From Chloroflexus sp. MS-G (lineage in GTDB: Bacteria > Chloroflexota > Chloroflexia > Chloroflexales > Chloroflexaceae), in assembly GCF_000735195.1 (NCBI RefSeq), contig NZ_JPIM01000016.1, positions 1 to 54,173 of the forward strand: a stretch of 54,173 nucleotides of DNA, written 5' to 3'. Position numbers and translations under genes: made by a program. This document shows, piece after piece, positions 45,163 to 53,506 of the stretch (positions are counted from its first letter, which is position 1; each line of letters opens with the position of its first letter). Under the pieces are notes generated by a model. It did not search any database. It worked only from the letters and a program-made list of their open reading frames with translations, and had not been told where the DNA came from.

Positions 45163-45837
45163 CTATGCCATTAACAACACCTCTTCACGTGGCACCAGTT
45201 CAAACACCTCGCACATCCTTGCAATAAGTCGTTCAGTAACCTCGGCAAAGGATGGTACGATACCGAGTTCGTTAGCCAGTGACGTTACACCGCGATCCAT
45301 GATCCCACAGGGAACGATCAACTCAAAGCCACTGAGGTCTGGATCAATGTTGAGCGCCAGGCCATGGGTCGTCACGCCACTTGCACTAAGCTTCACACCA
45401 ATGGCACAGATTTTCGCCGCACCGTTTCGCACCCAAACCCCGGTTAAGCCCGCGATACGCTCGCCAATCAGACCGTAGTCGGCTAACACCCGAATCACAC
45501 TCTCTTCCAACCCACGCACATAGCGGCCAACATCACTGCCGTGCTGCGAGAGTTTGAAGATCGGGTAAGCAACCAGTTGTCCCGGCGCATGATAGGTCAC
45601 TTCCCCACCTCGATCACTCTGAACGACCACCACACCGCGTGCGGCTAACTCGGCAGGTGAGGCAAGCACATGCTCAGGACGTGCCTTGTTGCCTAGGGTA
45701 ATTGTCGGTGGATGTTCAAGCACCAGCAGCGCATCACCAATCTGACCGCGCGAACGCTTGTGGGCTAATTGGCGCTGAATATCCCATGCCGCAGTATATG
45801 CGATACGACCAAGATGATATACCGTCAATGTGCGCAT
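45163..45837 (-). CDS. lipB: Octanoyltransferase
   Basis: A 224-residue enzyme that moves octanoyl from acyl carrier protein to lipoyl domains, ahead of LipA. RGGEVTYHAPGQLVAYP, the catalytic Lys in KICAIGVKLS and the Cys in IVPCGIMDRGVTSL are clear. The start is either 45837 or 45861; 45837 matches the family N-terminus. The spacer downstream (45002-45162) is markedly AT-rich. Confidence 0.95.
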   Translation of the reverse strand: MRTLTVYHLGRIAYTAAWDIQRQLAHKRSRGQIGDALLVLEHPPTITLGNKARPEHVLASPAELAARGVVVVQSDRGGEVTYHAPGQLVAYPIFKLSQHGSDVGRYVRGLEESVIRVLADYGLIGERIAGLTGVWVRNGAAKICAIGVKLSASGVTTHGLALNIDPDLSGFELIVPCGIMDRGVTSLANELGIVPSFAEVTERLIARMCEVFELVPREEVLLMA

Positions 45838-46104
45838 ATTTCTCTCATTCCTAACTGACATGGTTCTTGTCCAATGGAGTATGTAGTATCACGCGAAAAT
45901 CTAACTAGTGTCATCTAGTCGTGTTGGTAAACAACTTTTTTGCAATAGCTTGCAGCCTTTCCTGACTCTCGCTGTAGGGAAAAGGTCAACTATTGCGCCC
46001 TTTTCCGATCACTGTTCTCAGTATAACCGATCAGCCCGGGCTATCGGGAAGGAAACTTGTGGTAGGCTAAAGAGGGGTATCCTGACAGTACCGAGGTCAA
46101 CACA

Positions 46105-46848
46105 ATGCGAATGCTACTGATAGTGCTAACCGGCTGCCTAATCTTGAGTGCGTGTAGCGAAACGACCGCAGGCGCCGATCTTACCAGACCATCACCAATG
46201 ATCTTCTCGCCAAAAGCGTATACTCCAACCGCCACGATCATCACGCCAACACCGATTACGCCTACGTTTACCCCATCGCCAACACCGGTGTCACCACCAA
46301 CAAGCACCCCAACACCTTTGGTTACACCGACGGCACCACCTACTTCCACACCCGTGCTGTCGGCAACTGCAACACCTCTGGCAACCCCATCACCGGTAGG
46401 CGACCGTACACCTGTTCGGCTGGTTATTCCAGAAATAAAACTCGACCGAACCCTGATACCGGTAGGGCTTGATGCGAACAATGTGCCGGTTGTTCCCGAT
46501 CACGACGTCGGCTGGTACATCTACAGCGCCAAGCCGGGGCAGGGTGAGAATATCGTGTTGTGGGGGCATGTGCTGCGCTTTCGCAAAGCTCCTCAGATTC
46601 CAGCTCCCTTTGCCAACATTGATCGCCTGACTGTTGGGAGTGAGATATTCCTCTACAGTGCTGATGGGACAACGTTTCGCTACGTCGTGGCTCGCAAAGA
46701 GCGCGTGACTCCCGATCAAGTGCAATACATTCTGCCCACGGGTGATGAGCGATTGACTCTTGTATCGTGTATTGGCGACCGGGTCATCGTTGATGGAACG
46801 GTTGAACTTACGCATCGTCTGATCACGATTGCAGTACCGGCGCCGTAG
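46105..46848 (+). CDS. Lipoprotein sortase
   Basis: A 247-residue protein with a lipoprotein signal (MRMLLIVLTGCLILSACSE), a Thr/Pro-rich spacer of about 60 residues that likely crosses the cell envelope, and a C-terminal sortase domain (residues about 100-245). The sortase triad is visible as His in VLWGHV, Cys in LTLVSCIGD and Arg in THRL. Sortases cleave and attach proteins to the cell surface. A sortase held by a lipid anchor rather than a membrane helix is uncommon. No obvious LPxTG substrate is nearby. Confidence 0.85.
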   Translation: MRMLLIVLTGCLILSACSETTAGADLTRPSPMIFSPKAYTPTATIITPTPITPTFTPSPTPVSPPTSTPTPLVTPTAPPTSTPVLSATATPLATPSPVGDRTPVRLVIPEIKLDRTLIPVGLDANNVPVVPDHDVGWYIYSAKPGQGENIVLWGHVLRFRKAPQIPAPFANIDRLTVGSEIFLYSADGTTFRYVVARKERVTPDQVQYILPTGDERLTLVSCIGDRVIVDGTVELTHRLITIAVPAP

Positions 46849-46881
46849 CGATGATTATGGCTGGCGGTGTGACTAAACCTA

Positions 46882-47709
46882 TCAGAACATTCTCAACTGT
46901 TCATCCTTCGGCGGGTGAAATGTACCGATGATGATAAATGGGTTGGGTGCCCTTTGATGATATTGTAGCGTCGTCCCTAAGAAGAAGTATAGGTCTTTTG
47001 TCTTAGCAAAATCATCGAAATACTTTCGACGAACATCTTCAATCGCCTTTCGTTCGTCTCCTTCATGTCTCAGCAGACAATTCCAGAAAAGTTGTCCCGT
47101 CTCCCAATCTTCTATCATCAAATTGCTTTCTTTTCCGTCACTATCTCTAAATCGATATTTGAAAGTGTAGGGAAGCTTCCGTACTATCTCAAATTCTTTC
47201 TCCAAGTCTTCTTCTTCATCAGAGAATAGTCTTAATTGTTGTCTGCTTGCCTGAATTTGCGCAACTTTTTTCATATCCCACTCTCTGTCAGTTGGTTCGG
47301 CATAGAAATCAAGGATCTCTGTAGGTTTGAAAGTAGCCAGTGATGTACGAATCTGCGGATTCTTTGCCTCTGCAATCAGCTCAGCAAGGTTGTCGTAGAC
47401 CTTTTTCAGACAGATACGCTTACGCTCCTCCCAAAAACGCTTCGTATCGATATGGCCGACAACTTCTATTTTTGATCCGGGTACTGGTCGATAGCTCTCT
47501 GGACGAAAATCTCGTTCGTTTCTTTCCAAATCAATGGTGATCCAGTCATACTTTTTGTACCGTTCGTCGTAGGTTTTTTTACGAAAAGGAATTGGATAAA
47601 TCCTTACCCATGAACCATCCTCACGAAATCCGGCTGTACGGACCAGTTCATCGTATTTGACCGAGATGGTGGGATACGTCTTAACGGTGATCAGCACCTT
47701 CGTTCGCAT
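46882..47709 (-). CDS. Uncharacterised protein of two-gene module
   Basis: A 275-residue charged protein with no signal peptide or membrane span. I do not recognise the family. Conserved-looking segments include GSWVRIYPIPFRKK near the N-terminus and FFLGTTLQYHQ with FIIIGTFHPP at the C-terminus. It follows the DUF488 gene by 10 bases. Both genes are visibly lower in GC than the flanking sequence, pointing to horizontal transfer. A role in defence or nucleic-acid modification is possible only by association. Confidence 0.65.
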   Translation of the reverse strand: MRTKVLITVKTYPTISVKYDELVRTAGFREDGSWVRIYPIPFRKKTYDERYKKYDWITIDLERNERDFRPESYRPVPGSKIEVVGHIDTKRFWEERKRICLKKVYDNLAELIAEAKNPQIRTSLATFKPTEILDFYAEPTDREWDMKKVAQIQASRQQLRLFSDEEEDLEKEFEIVRKLPYTFKYRFRDSDGKESNLMIEDWETGQLFWNCLLRHEGDERKAIEDVRRKYFDDFAKTKDLYFFLGTTLQYHQRAPNPFIIIGTFHPPKDEQLRMF

Positions 47710-47719
47710 GACGATAACC

Positions 47720-48613
47720 TCAGAGGTGTATTACATCGTAAGTAAAACCTGGTAACTTGCTGATAGCCTCGGCCAGATGACGACGGTGACAGCGTTGGCT
47801 CTCAGCTTCAAAGCATGTAAGGGCAATCCGCCTGTATTGCTGGAGCAGGTTCAAGATTTCGCGCTGAGTTGGGAGTGTGGTCGGCAATATCGTGCGTCGA
47901 TATGCAACGAACAGCTCGTCGTAATCATCTTGCGCCTGTAGGCCTTTCCGTAATTCAGCGACAATACCTACTTCTGGAAAGTGGCGGTACTCAATGTCAA
48001 GATTTCTGCATATTCGTTCTAACTGACGCTTACTAAATCCCGGTTTCATGCTCACTGGATTGTTCCGAACATCTACCAACAGGTTGATACCATTTCTGAT
48101 CAAGATATTGAGATAATGCTCAAGCGAGCGCCCTTCATAGCCAACGGTAAATAATACGGTACGCTGTTCCACATGCCTGCACTGTTCTACTCGTTGTTGA
48201 GCTTCCTTTCCCAAAACTTCGTTGAGTAGTTTGCTACGAGTGGCATAGTATGGATACTGCTCGTACAACTCTCGCAGCAACTCATTTCTCGATTTCTTTC
48301 GGTATTTCGACCAGAGTGTCTGAATCATCCGAGCATCACGAGGATGAAGACCTTGCAGGTAATCCTGTTTTTCCACAAGGGTGATCGTATACTCATCTTC
48401 CTGTAACAACGCTCTGTCACACAACGCATGAATGTCCCACTGTACGGTGAATGAATAGCTGCCGTAGTGGTAGGGAATAAATTCGTAGACCGGTTTTTCC
48501 TGATACTGACCAAGCAAGAAAAGCATTTTTTGCAGATACAGCTTGTCGATTGTGCCACCAAAGATGTCGATGAACGCTAAAAGAATTTTGCGGCGGTACA
48601 GCATGCCGTTCAT
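47720..48613 (-). CDS. Panacea-like / DUF488 two-domain protein
   Basis: About 297 residues. The N-terminal part (RRKILLAFIDIFGGTIDKL, LQKMLFLLGQYQ, PYHYGSYSF) resembles the Panacea/SocA-like DUF4065 domain seen in antitoxins; the C-terminal part is a DUF488 domain (TVGYEGRSLEHYLNIL, LVDVRNNPVS, CFEAESQRCHRRHLAEAI). The joint domain layout is unusual. DUF488 activity is not settled; its Cys and Arg/His motifs suggest a small enzyme. The ATG at 48613 has AAAGG upstream. It is the first gene of a low-GC module with 46882. Confidence 0.75.
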   Translation of the reverse strand: MNGMLYRRKILLAFIDIFGGTIDKLYLQKMLFLLGQYQEKPVYEFIPYHYGSYSFTVQWDIHALCDRALLQEDEYTITLVEKQDYLQGLHPRDARMIQTLWSKYRKKSRNELLRELYEQYPYYATRSKLLNEVLGKEAQQRVEQCRHVEQRTVLFTVGYEGRSLEHYLNILIRNGINLLVDVRNNPVSMKPGFSKRQLERICRNLDIEYRHFPEVGIVAELRKGLQAQDDYDELFVAYRRTILPTTLPTQREILNLLQQYRRIALTCFEAESQRCHRRHLAEAISKLPGFTYDVIHL

Positions 48614-49460
48614 GTGATAGATACCTTTGTTTAGAGGCGAGCATACCCGCGTCAAAAGATGATGTAGATTGGTAGAACGTTTTTTTCTATTATATCACAT
48701 TCGCTATCTGTGTTCCAGATACGTCTGTACCAGATAGAGCTTTTCAACGTTTTCACCCTCCCGAGCAGAGGTGCGAAGAGATGAGAGGGAACGCGAAACG
48801 TGCGTAGCAGCGTGAAGAAGATGCGGGTTTCTCTCCATATCCCGTAGTGCGTGTAGAGGCGCACGGCTTTCCGTTCTGACTTTGCGCTGCCCACCACTGT
48901 TTGTCTCGCCGATAACGTCTGTCCCTTCCTTGTCGGGGCGGGTTCTCAACCCTCCCGCTGAAATGTCCGTCTCCAGCATTCCTGGCCGACGCGGGCCAGC
49001 GGCCCGCGCACCCAGGGAACCTATAGCTCTCGATCAGAGGTGCGAAGAGATGAGAGGGAACGCGAAACGCGCACCGCAACGTGCGTAGCAGTGGCAGCTT
49101 TCTGTTCCAACCGTGGTCTGCGGCCACACTCTTTGTGGGGAGGCCGATAGTATCCGGCAACGCACGGTAGGGGCGGGTTTCAAACCCGTCCCCGATGATG
49201 TGCTCATCCGCGAGCCAATGTCTTCCCCTTGCTCACCATACCAAGAAGGCGGGCAGCTCGTGTATCTGGACGACTGCGTGGGTGCGGAGTCATCGGCAGC
49301 GAGGTAATGGCTGTTGGTGCTGCTCTGTAAGTGAACCGTATCGAACGTAATCCGACAGCCTTCCATCTGTTCATAAGCGTGCGGATTTTTTCAGACGCTC
49401 TCACTTCTCTTTCTGTTGTGCTACAGTATCTATGTACCCGTCTTCTATCAGGAGTTTCCT
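48614..49460. other. Repeat-rich intergenic region
   Basis: About 850 bases with no gene. It contains a 35-bp direct repeat (48766-48800 and 49035-49069), the dispersed hairpin GCGGGCC-AGC-GGCCCGC near 48992, and GGCGGGTT-type hairpins near 48935 and 49170. A start region for the next gene lies at its right end. It looks like a landing zone for small repeats next to the transferred module. Confidence 0.6.
48766..49069. repeat. 35-bp direct repeat, two copies 269 bp apart
   Basis: The copies at 48766-48800 and 49035-49069 are identical, starting CAGAGGTGCGAAGAGATGAG. Both are followed within 12 bases by TGCGTAGCAG. A hairpin repeat lies between the copies. Confidence 0.85.
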
Positions 49461-50732
49461 ATGCTGCTCGAAGAGTCAACTGCTGCGATAGCCGCTGCAT
49501 TTCAGGGTTCTGATCGGGTTGTTCCGTTGTACAATTCGTATGGATTTGCCCAGATTCCATCGACTATGGCGTATCTGCTGACCGGAGCTGCTGCCGACCT
49601 GCCACCACTACCTATTGCTCACGCGCTCCCATCACGACCGGCGACGGTGGTGCTGCTGATGATCGATTCGCTTGGCTGGTATTTCTTTCATCGCTATCTC
49701 GAACGACTCCCCTTTTTGCGCCGCTTCCTTACTGAGGGGCAGATTTGCCAATTGACAACTGCATTTCCTTCTTCCACTGCGGTGCACGTGACCTTGCTGC
49801 ATACCGGTCTGGCAGCCGATCAGAGCGGGATTTATGAATGGCATATCTTTGACCCTCATCTTCAGGCGGTCATTGGTTCGTTACTCTTCTCGCCCTACTT
49901 CGAGCGCCAGGCCGATGGTCTGGTTGCGTATGGTGTCGATCCGAGCGAAGTCTACCCTGCGGCGAGCTTCTACCGCCAGTTAAAAACGGCAGCAGTTGAT
50001 AGTGTTGTGCTGTTGCCAACGACGCTTGCCCATTCGGTGTATACCCGTACCTTGTGCCGTGGTGCGTTAGTTGTACCGTTTCAGCATATTGCTGATGCAG
50101 CGGGACGTTTGCACACGTTGTTTGAGCGTCAGGTGAATCCAACCTTCTATCACGTATACATCGATGCTGTTGATGTTGCGATGCACCGGTACGGTCCTGA
50201 ATCTGCCCAGGTTAATGCCGAAATTGTGACCACTCTTGATCAGCTTGAGCAGCATCTTTTGCCGGTGTTAAAGTCAGCTCCACAACCGGCAGTGCTGTTC
50301 GTCACTGCTGATCATGGGCAGGTTGCGGTTGATCCGCTGCAAGTAATTGTGCTTAACCGTCTATGGCCTGACTTAGAGCGTTTTCTCCGTCAGGGGGGAG
50401 ATCGGCGGCCTTTACCTCCTTCCGGTTCGCCGCGGGTGACGGTGCTCCATGTACAACCAGCAGTTGTTGGTGAGGTTCAGATAAACTTGCAGCGCCTGCT
50501 CGGTGAACGTGCAACGGTTGTGACCGGCGCTGAGTTGATGGCAGCCGGCTATTTTGGGCCAAAGCCTGGCGAGCGGCTAGCGTCACGGTTGGGTGAGCTG
50601 GTCATTCTACCTGCGCCCGGTGAAGCGATTATTTGGGAATATCCCCCTGGTCGGTCATTCGAGTATCGTGGTTTGCACGGTGGATTAACCTCAATTGAGA
50701 TGTTGACAGAGCTAGCATGGTTGATTGTTTGA
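49461..50732 (+). CDS. Nucleotide pyrophosphatase/phosphodiesterase-like protein
   Basis: A 423-residue alkaline phosphatase superfamily member: first metal Asp in LLMIDSLGWYFF, nucleophile region FPSSTAVHVTLL, and FVTADHGQVAVDP as the second metal motif. It probably cleaves phosphodiester bonds in nucleotides or lipids; the substrate is unknown. The ATG at 49461 has AGGAG 6 bases upstream, so the longer frame from 49416 is rejected. No signal peptide is seen. Confidence 0.85.
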   Translation: MLLEESTAAIAAAFQGSDRVVPLYNSYGFAQIPSTMAYLLTGAAADLPPLPIAHALPSRPATVVLLMIDSLGWYFFHRYLERLPFLRRFLTEGQICQLTTAFPSSTAVHVTLLHTGLAADQSGIYEWHIFDPHLQAVIGSLLFSPYFERQADGLVAYGVDPSEVYPAASFYRQLKTAAVDSVVLLPTTLAHSVYTRTLCRGALVVPFQHIADAAGRLHTLFERQVNPTFYHVYIDAVDVAMHRYGPESAQVNAEIVTTLDQLEQHLLPVLKSAPQPAVLFVTADHGQVAVDPLQVIVLNRLWPDLERFLRQGGDRRPLPPSGSPRVTVLHVQPAVVGEVQINLQRLLGERATVVTGAELMAAGYFGPKPGERLASRLGELVILPAPGEAIIWEYPPGRSFEYRGLHGGLTSIEMLTELAWLIV

Positions 50733-50818
50733 GGGCTGATCGGCGTATGGTTGAGCGTCATCGTGCGTCATGTGATAAGATACACGAAAGGCATTTGAAT
50801 GAGAGCGGAGGCTGATTC

Positions 50819-52393
50819 GTGTCCGAGACTGAACCATCAGCGCCAAATCCCCGTCTGAGCCGTGATACGTGGTTGTTGATCGGTGCACTTACATTGCTCG
50901 GCTTAGGAGTTGCTCTCACCTTTTTCTTTTCGCCTGGCAGCAACGTAAATGTGCCGCCACCGACGGGTTCTCCGTTAGCTCGTCCACCGACGCAGGGCGC
51001 TGCATATCCCGAAGCAACAACGCCGGCCGGAGGCGTGGTGCCAACACCTCCCGCCTACCCGGTGGCAACGACGCCAACAGTAGACCTGGCTCTAACCCAG
51101 ACCAGTGTCGTGCTGGAAACGACTGCGCTGGCTGCAACTGTGCGGGCCGAGGCTACGCAGACCGAAACCGCTGTCCCGGCGTATCCGGTTCCGGAAGGCA
51201 CGCCACCGACACCGCCAACGATTATTCCGACTGCAACTCTGCCTCCACCAACGATCCCGCCACTGCCAACTGCGCCACCACCGCCAACACTCCCACCGCC
51301 CCCCACCCCAACGAGCGCCGATCTCATCATTGATGACAGCCCAACCAATCCGCCGCCGCCAACCGCGACTCCGTTGCCGACTTCGACACCCCTGCCAACA
51401 CCGGTACCGGCGCTGGTATTACGTGGCAGCACGCGCTGGACGAGTGATCAGGGGCCAATCGTGCTCAACCGAGATGTACAACTGCCGCCCGGCAGCGAGT
51501 TGATCATTGAACCAGGCGTAGAGGTACGTCTGGCGCCGGGAGTCTCGATTTATGTTGATGGTGGTCGGTTGATTGCTCTCGGCCAACCTGGCCGTCCGGT
51601 GCGTTTTATTGGTGCTACCGGCGCCCGCTGGAGTGGTATCTATGGCCGTCCTGGCGGTTTTATTGCGCTTGAGCATACCGACATTCGTGGTGGTGGCCTG
51701 GGTGGAACCGTACTGGTGAGTGAAGAAGGCGGGCTGGTAGTGCGTTTTAGCAGGATTACCGATAACGGTGGTGGAGTCCTGGTGGTCGATTCGCGACTCG
51801 AACTAGTGCAGAGCGAAATTGCCGGTAATGATGTACCCTTTGGAGCTGCATTTGAGGCGGCGTACAGCCGTGGCAACAGCGTAACGCTCGTCGGGAACCG
51901 AATTGGCGGTAATCGTCTCAGTGCTGGTGCGCCGATGGTGCGGATCGCGAATCAGAATGCACGCGAAACCCTTAATCTCACAATAGAAGGGAACCTCTTC
52001 CGCGATGGTAGTGTAAATGTACAGCTCACGACGAACGGTATGTTACAGGGTACCTTGATCTGCAATGCCCTGATCGGGGGTGATTTGGGGTTAAGTCTGC
52101 GCAGTGAAACCGTACAGGTCAGGCCCGAAGGTGGATTCCTGATGCCATTGCGGATCGAGCAAAATCTGTTTGAAGGCCACACGCCAGTGATTCGACCAAC
52201 GTACCTTACGTATGGGATCGGTCGCGGGGCTGCTAGTGAGATTGCACTTGATATGCGCAATAACTGGTGGGGGCACGCTTCTGGTCCGTATGAACCTGAT
52301 GTTAATCCGCAGGGGACTGGCGATGCCGTGGGCAGTAATATCACTTTTGCCCCATGGTTGACGGACCGACCATCCTGCGTACCGGCGCCGTAG
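50819..52393 (+). CDS. Membrane-anchored beta-helix protein
   Basis: A 524-residue protein starting at GTG (50819) after a GGAGG site. A single membrane anchor (WLLIGALTLLGLGVALTFFF, about residues 20-40) is followed by a long Thr/Pro-rich linker (residues about 45-195) and a right-handed parallel beta-helix (about 200-520; repeated turns such as GVEVRLAPGVSIYVDGG and ISDN-type ladders). The helix should sit outside the cell and may bind or degrade polysaccharide. No catalytic residues can be pointed to. The C-terminal NNWWGHASGPYEP motif is common in such beta-helix proteins. Confidence 0.8.
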   Translation: MSETEPSAPNPRLSRDTWLLIGALTLLGLGVALTFFFSPGSNVNVPPPTGSPLARPPTQGAAYPEATTPAGGVVPTPPAYPVATTPTVDLALTQTSVVLETTALAATVRAEATQTETAVPAYPVPEGTPPTPPTIIPTATLPPPTIPPLPTAPPPPTLPPPPTPTSADLIIDDSPTNPPPPTATPLPTSTPLPTPVPALVLRGSTRWTSDQGPIVLNRDVQLPPGSELIIEPGVEVRLAPGVSIYVDGGRLIALGQPGRPVRFIGATGARWSGIYGRPGGFIALEHTDIRGGGLGGTVLVSEEGGLVVRFSRITDNGGGVLVVDSRLELVQSEIAGNDVPFGAAFEAAYSRGNSVTLVGNRIGGNRLSAGAPMVRIANQNARETLNLTIEGNLFRDGSVNVQLTTNGMLQGTLICNALIGGDLGLSLRSETVQVRPEGGFLMPLRIEQNLFEGHTPVIRPTYLTYGIGRGAASEIALDMRNNWWGHASGPYEPDVNPQGTGDAVGSNITFAPWLTDRPSCVPAP

Positions 52394-52726
52394 GATGGGG
52401 GGATAGGTGATAGAGGTGAGTAGGGGACCTGGGGAAGTGATCGGTTCCAGCCGCGACTTGTACTACGCGGGCCGGAGGCCCGCGCACCCAGCGCAGCGTG
52501 CGTTACGGTGCAATGGCGCGTGATGCTTGTACTACGCGGGCTGGCGGCCCGCGCACCCAGCGCAGCGTGCGTTACGGTGCAATGGCGCGTGATGCTCGTA
52601 CCACGCGGGTCGGCGGCCCGCGCACCCGGCTAGCGTGTTTGCGGGGGGCCTGGGGAAACGATAGGTTCCACTCGCAGATCGTACAACGCGGGCCAGAGGC
52701 CCGCACACCTAGATGAGGAGGTTTGT
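52394..52726. repeat. 69-bp tandem repeats with internal hairpins
   Basis: Units begin at 52458, 52527 and 52596 (period 69), and a shorter diverged copy sits at about 52678-52710. Each carries a hairpin: GCGGGCC-GGA-GGCCCGC in unit 1, with variant loops in the others, followed by GCACCCAG. Related single hairpins occur at about 29925 and 48992. No gene is present; the right end holds the ribosome binding site of the next gene (AGGAGG, 52716-52721). Confidence 0.85.
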
Positions 52727-53491
52727 TTGATACGTTCATTCTTTTGGTTATTTATCCTGCTAATTCTGGTGGCCTGCACTTCATCAGTACCGACGACCGA
52801 ATCGCCGTCGTCGTTACCCACTGCAACTCCTTCTACGTCACCAGCGATCATTGTTGAACCAACCAGTACGATAGACCCAACGATCACGCCACCATCTCCC
52901 GTTGCAGTAGCCGCAACTCCAACACCAATGCTAGCCGTAACCTATCGGGGAGCACTGGTTGGCCGTGATGCGAATGGTGCATTCACCCTCGGCGATCCGG
53001 CAGCGCCGCTCACCCTGATCGATTATTCAGACTTTCTCTGAACGGCGTGTCGCCGTCACGTGTTGACGGTCGAACCGATATTGATCGAGCGTTACGTTGT
53101 TACGGGGAAAGTTTTATACATCTTCCGTCCGGTGCTCAACCACGGCACTGCTTCACTTGTGACCACTGCGGCGGCGTTTTGTGCCGGGGAACAAGATGCT
53201 TTCTGGCCGATGCACGAATTACTCTTTGAACGGCAAAGTGAGGTAGCGACGACGCGCGACGCTGATCTACCGAACCTGATGAGCAGGTATGCGGCTGAAT
53301 TAGGCCTTGCTGTGACAACGTTTGATACCTGTATGGCAGAGGGGGCTACCCGACAGTTAGCCGAAAGACTGGATGCCGAACAACGACAGCGTGGGATTCG
53401 CGTGCAACCGGTCTTCGAGATAGGCGAGATTCGGCTGATCGGCTTGCAACCGCTTGAACGATTTGCTGAAATCATTGAACGGCAACCATAG
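52727..53491 (+). CDS. DsbA-like lipoprotein with in-frame TGA at the redox cysteine (candidate selenoprotein)
   Basis: Starting from TTG 5 bases after AGGAGG, a lipoprotein signal (ILLILVACTSS) and Thr/Ser/Pro linker lead into a thioredoxin-fold DsbA domain. At 53039-53041 the frame meets TGA in SDFL-TGA-TACRRHVLTVEP, then continues in the same frame for 150 codons to QP at 53491 with full family similarity. The TGA sits exactly where the first Cys of CxxC belongs, giving UxxC if read as selenocysteine. CCGTCA-CGTGT-TGACGG (53053-53069) forms a hairpin whose loop starts 17 bases after the TGA and has G in its second position, as bacterial SECIS elements do. A nonsense mutation or sequencing error at TGC/TGT is the alternative. 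Confidence 0.7.
53042..53069 (+). promoter_or_regulatory. Candidate bacterial SECIS element
   Basis: Directly after the in-frame TGA: stem CCGTCA (53053-53058), loop CGTGT, stem TGACGG (53064-53069). A second possible hairpin, ACGGCG-TGT-CGCCGT (53042-53056), overlaps it and competes. Distance and loop composition fit published descriptions of SECIS elements; pairing also falls in coding sequence, so it could be chance. Confidence 0.45.
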
Positions 53492-53506
53492 CCTGCGCAG
53501 GTGCGG

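Noticed and set aside
51055..51432. Reverse Gly/Val-rich frame
   Set aside because: Produced by the complementary strand of the Thr/Pro-rich linker of the beta-helix protein.
52458..52710. Possible CRISPR array from the 69-bp repeats
   Set aside because: The units are directly abutting with no unique spacers; these are tandem repeats with hairpins.
52727..53041. Frameshift as the cause of the broken DsbA-like gene
   Set aside because: Both halves are in the same frame; only the single TGA codon separates them.
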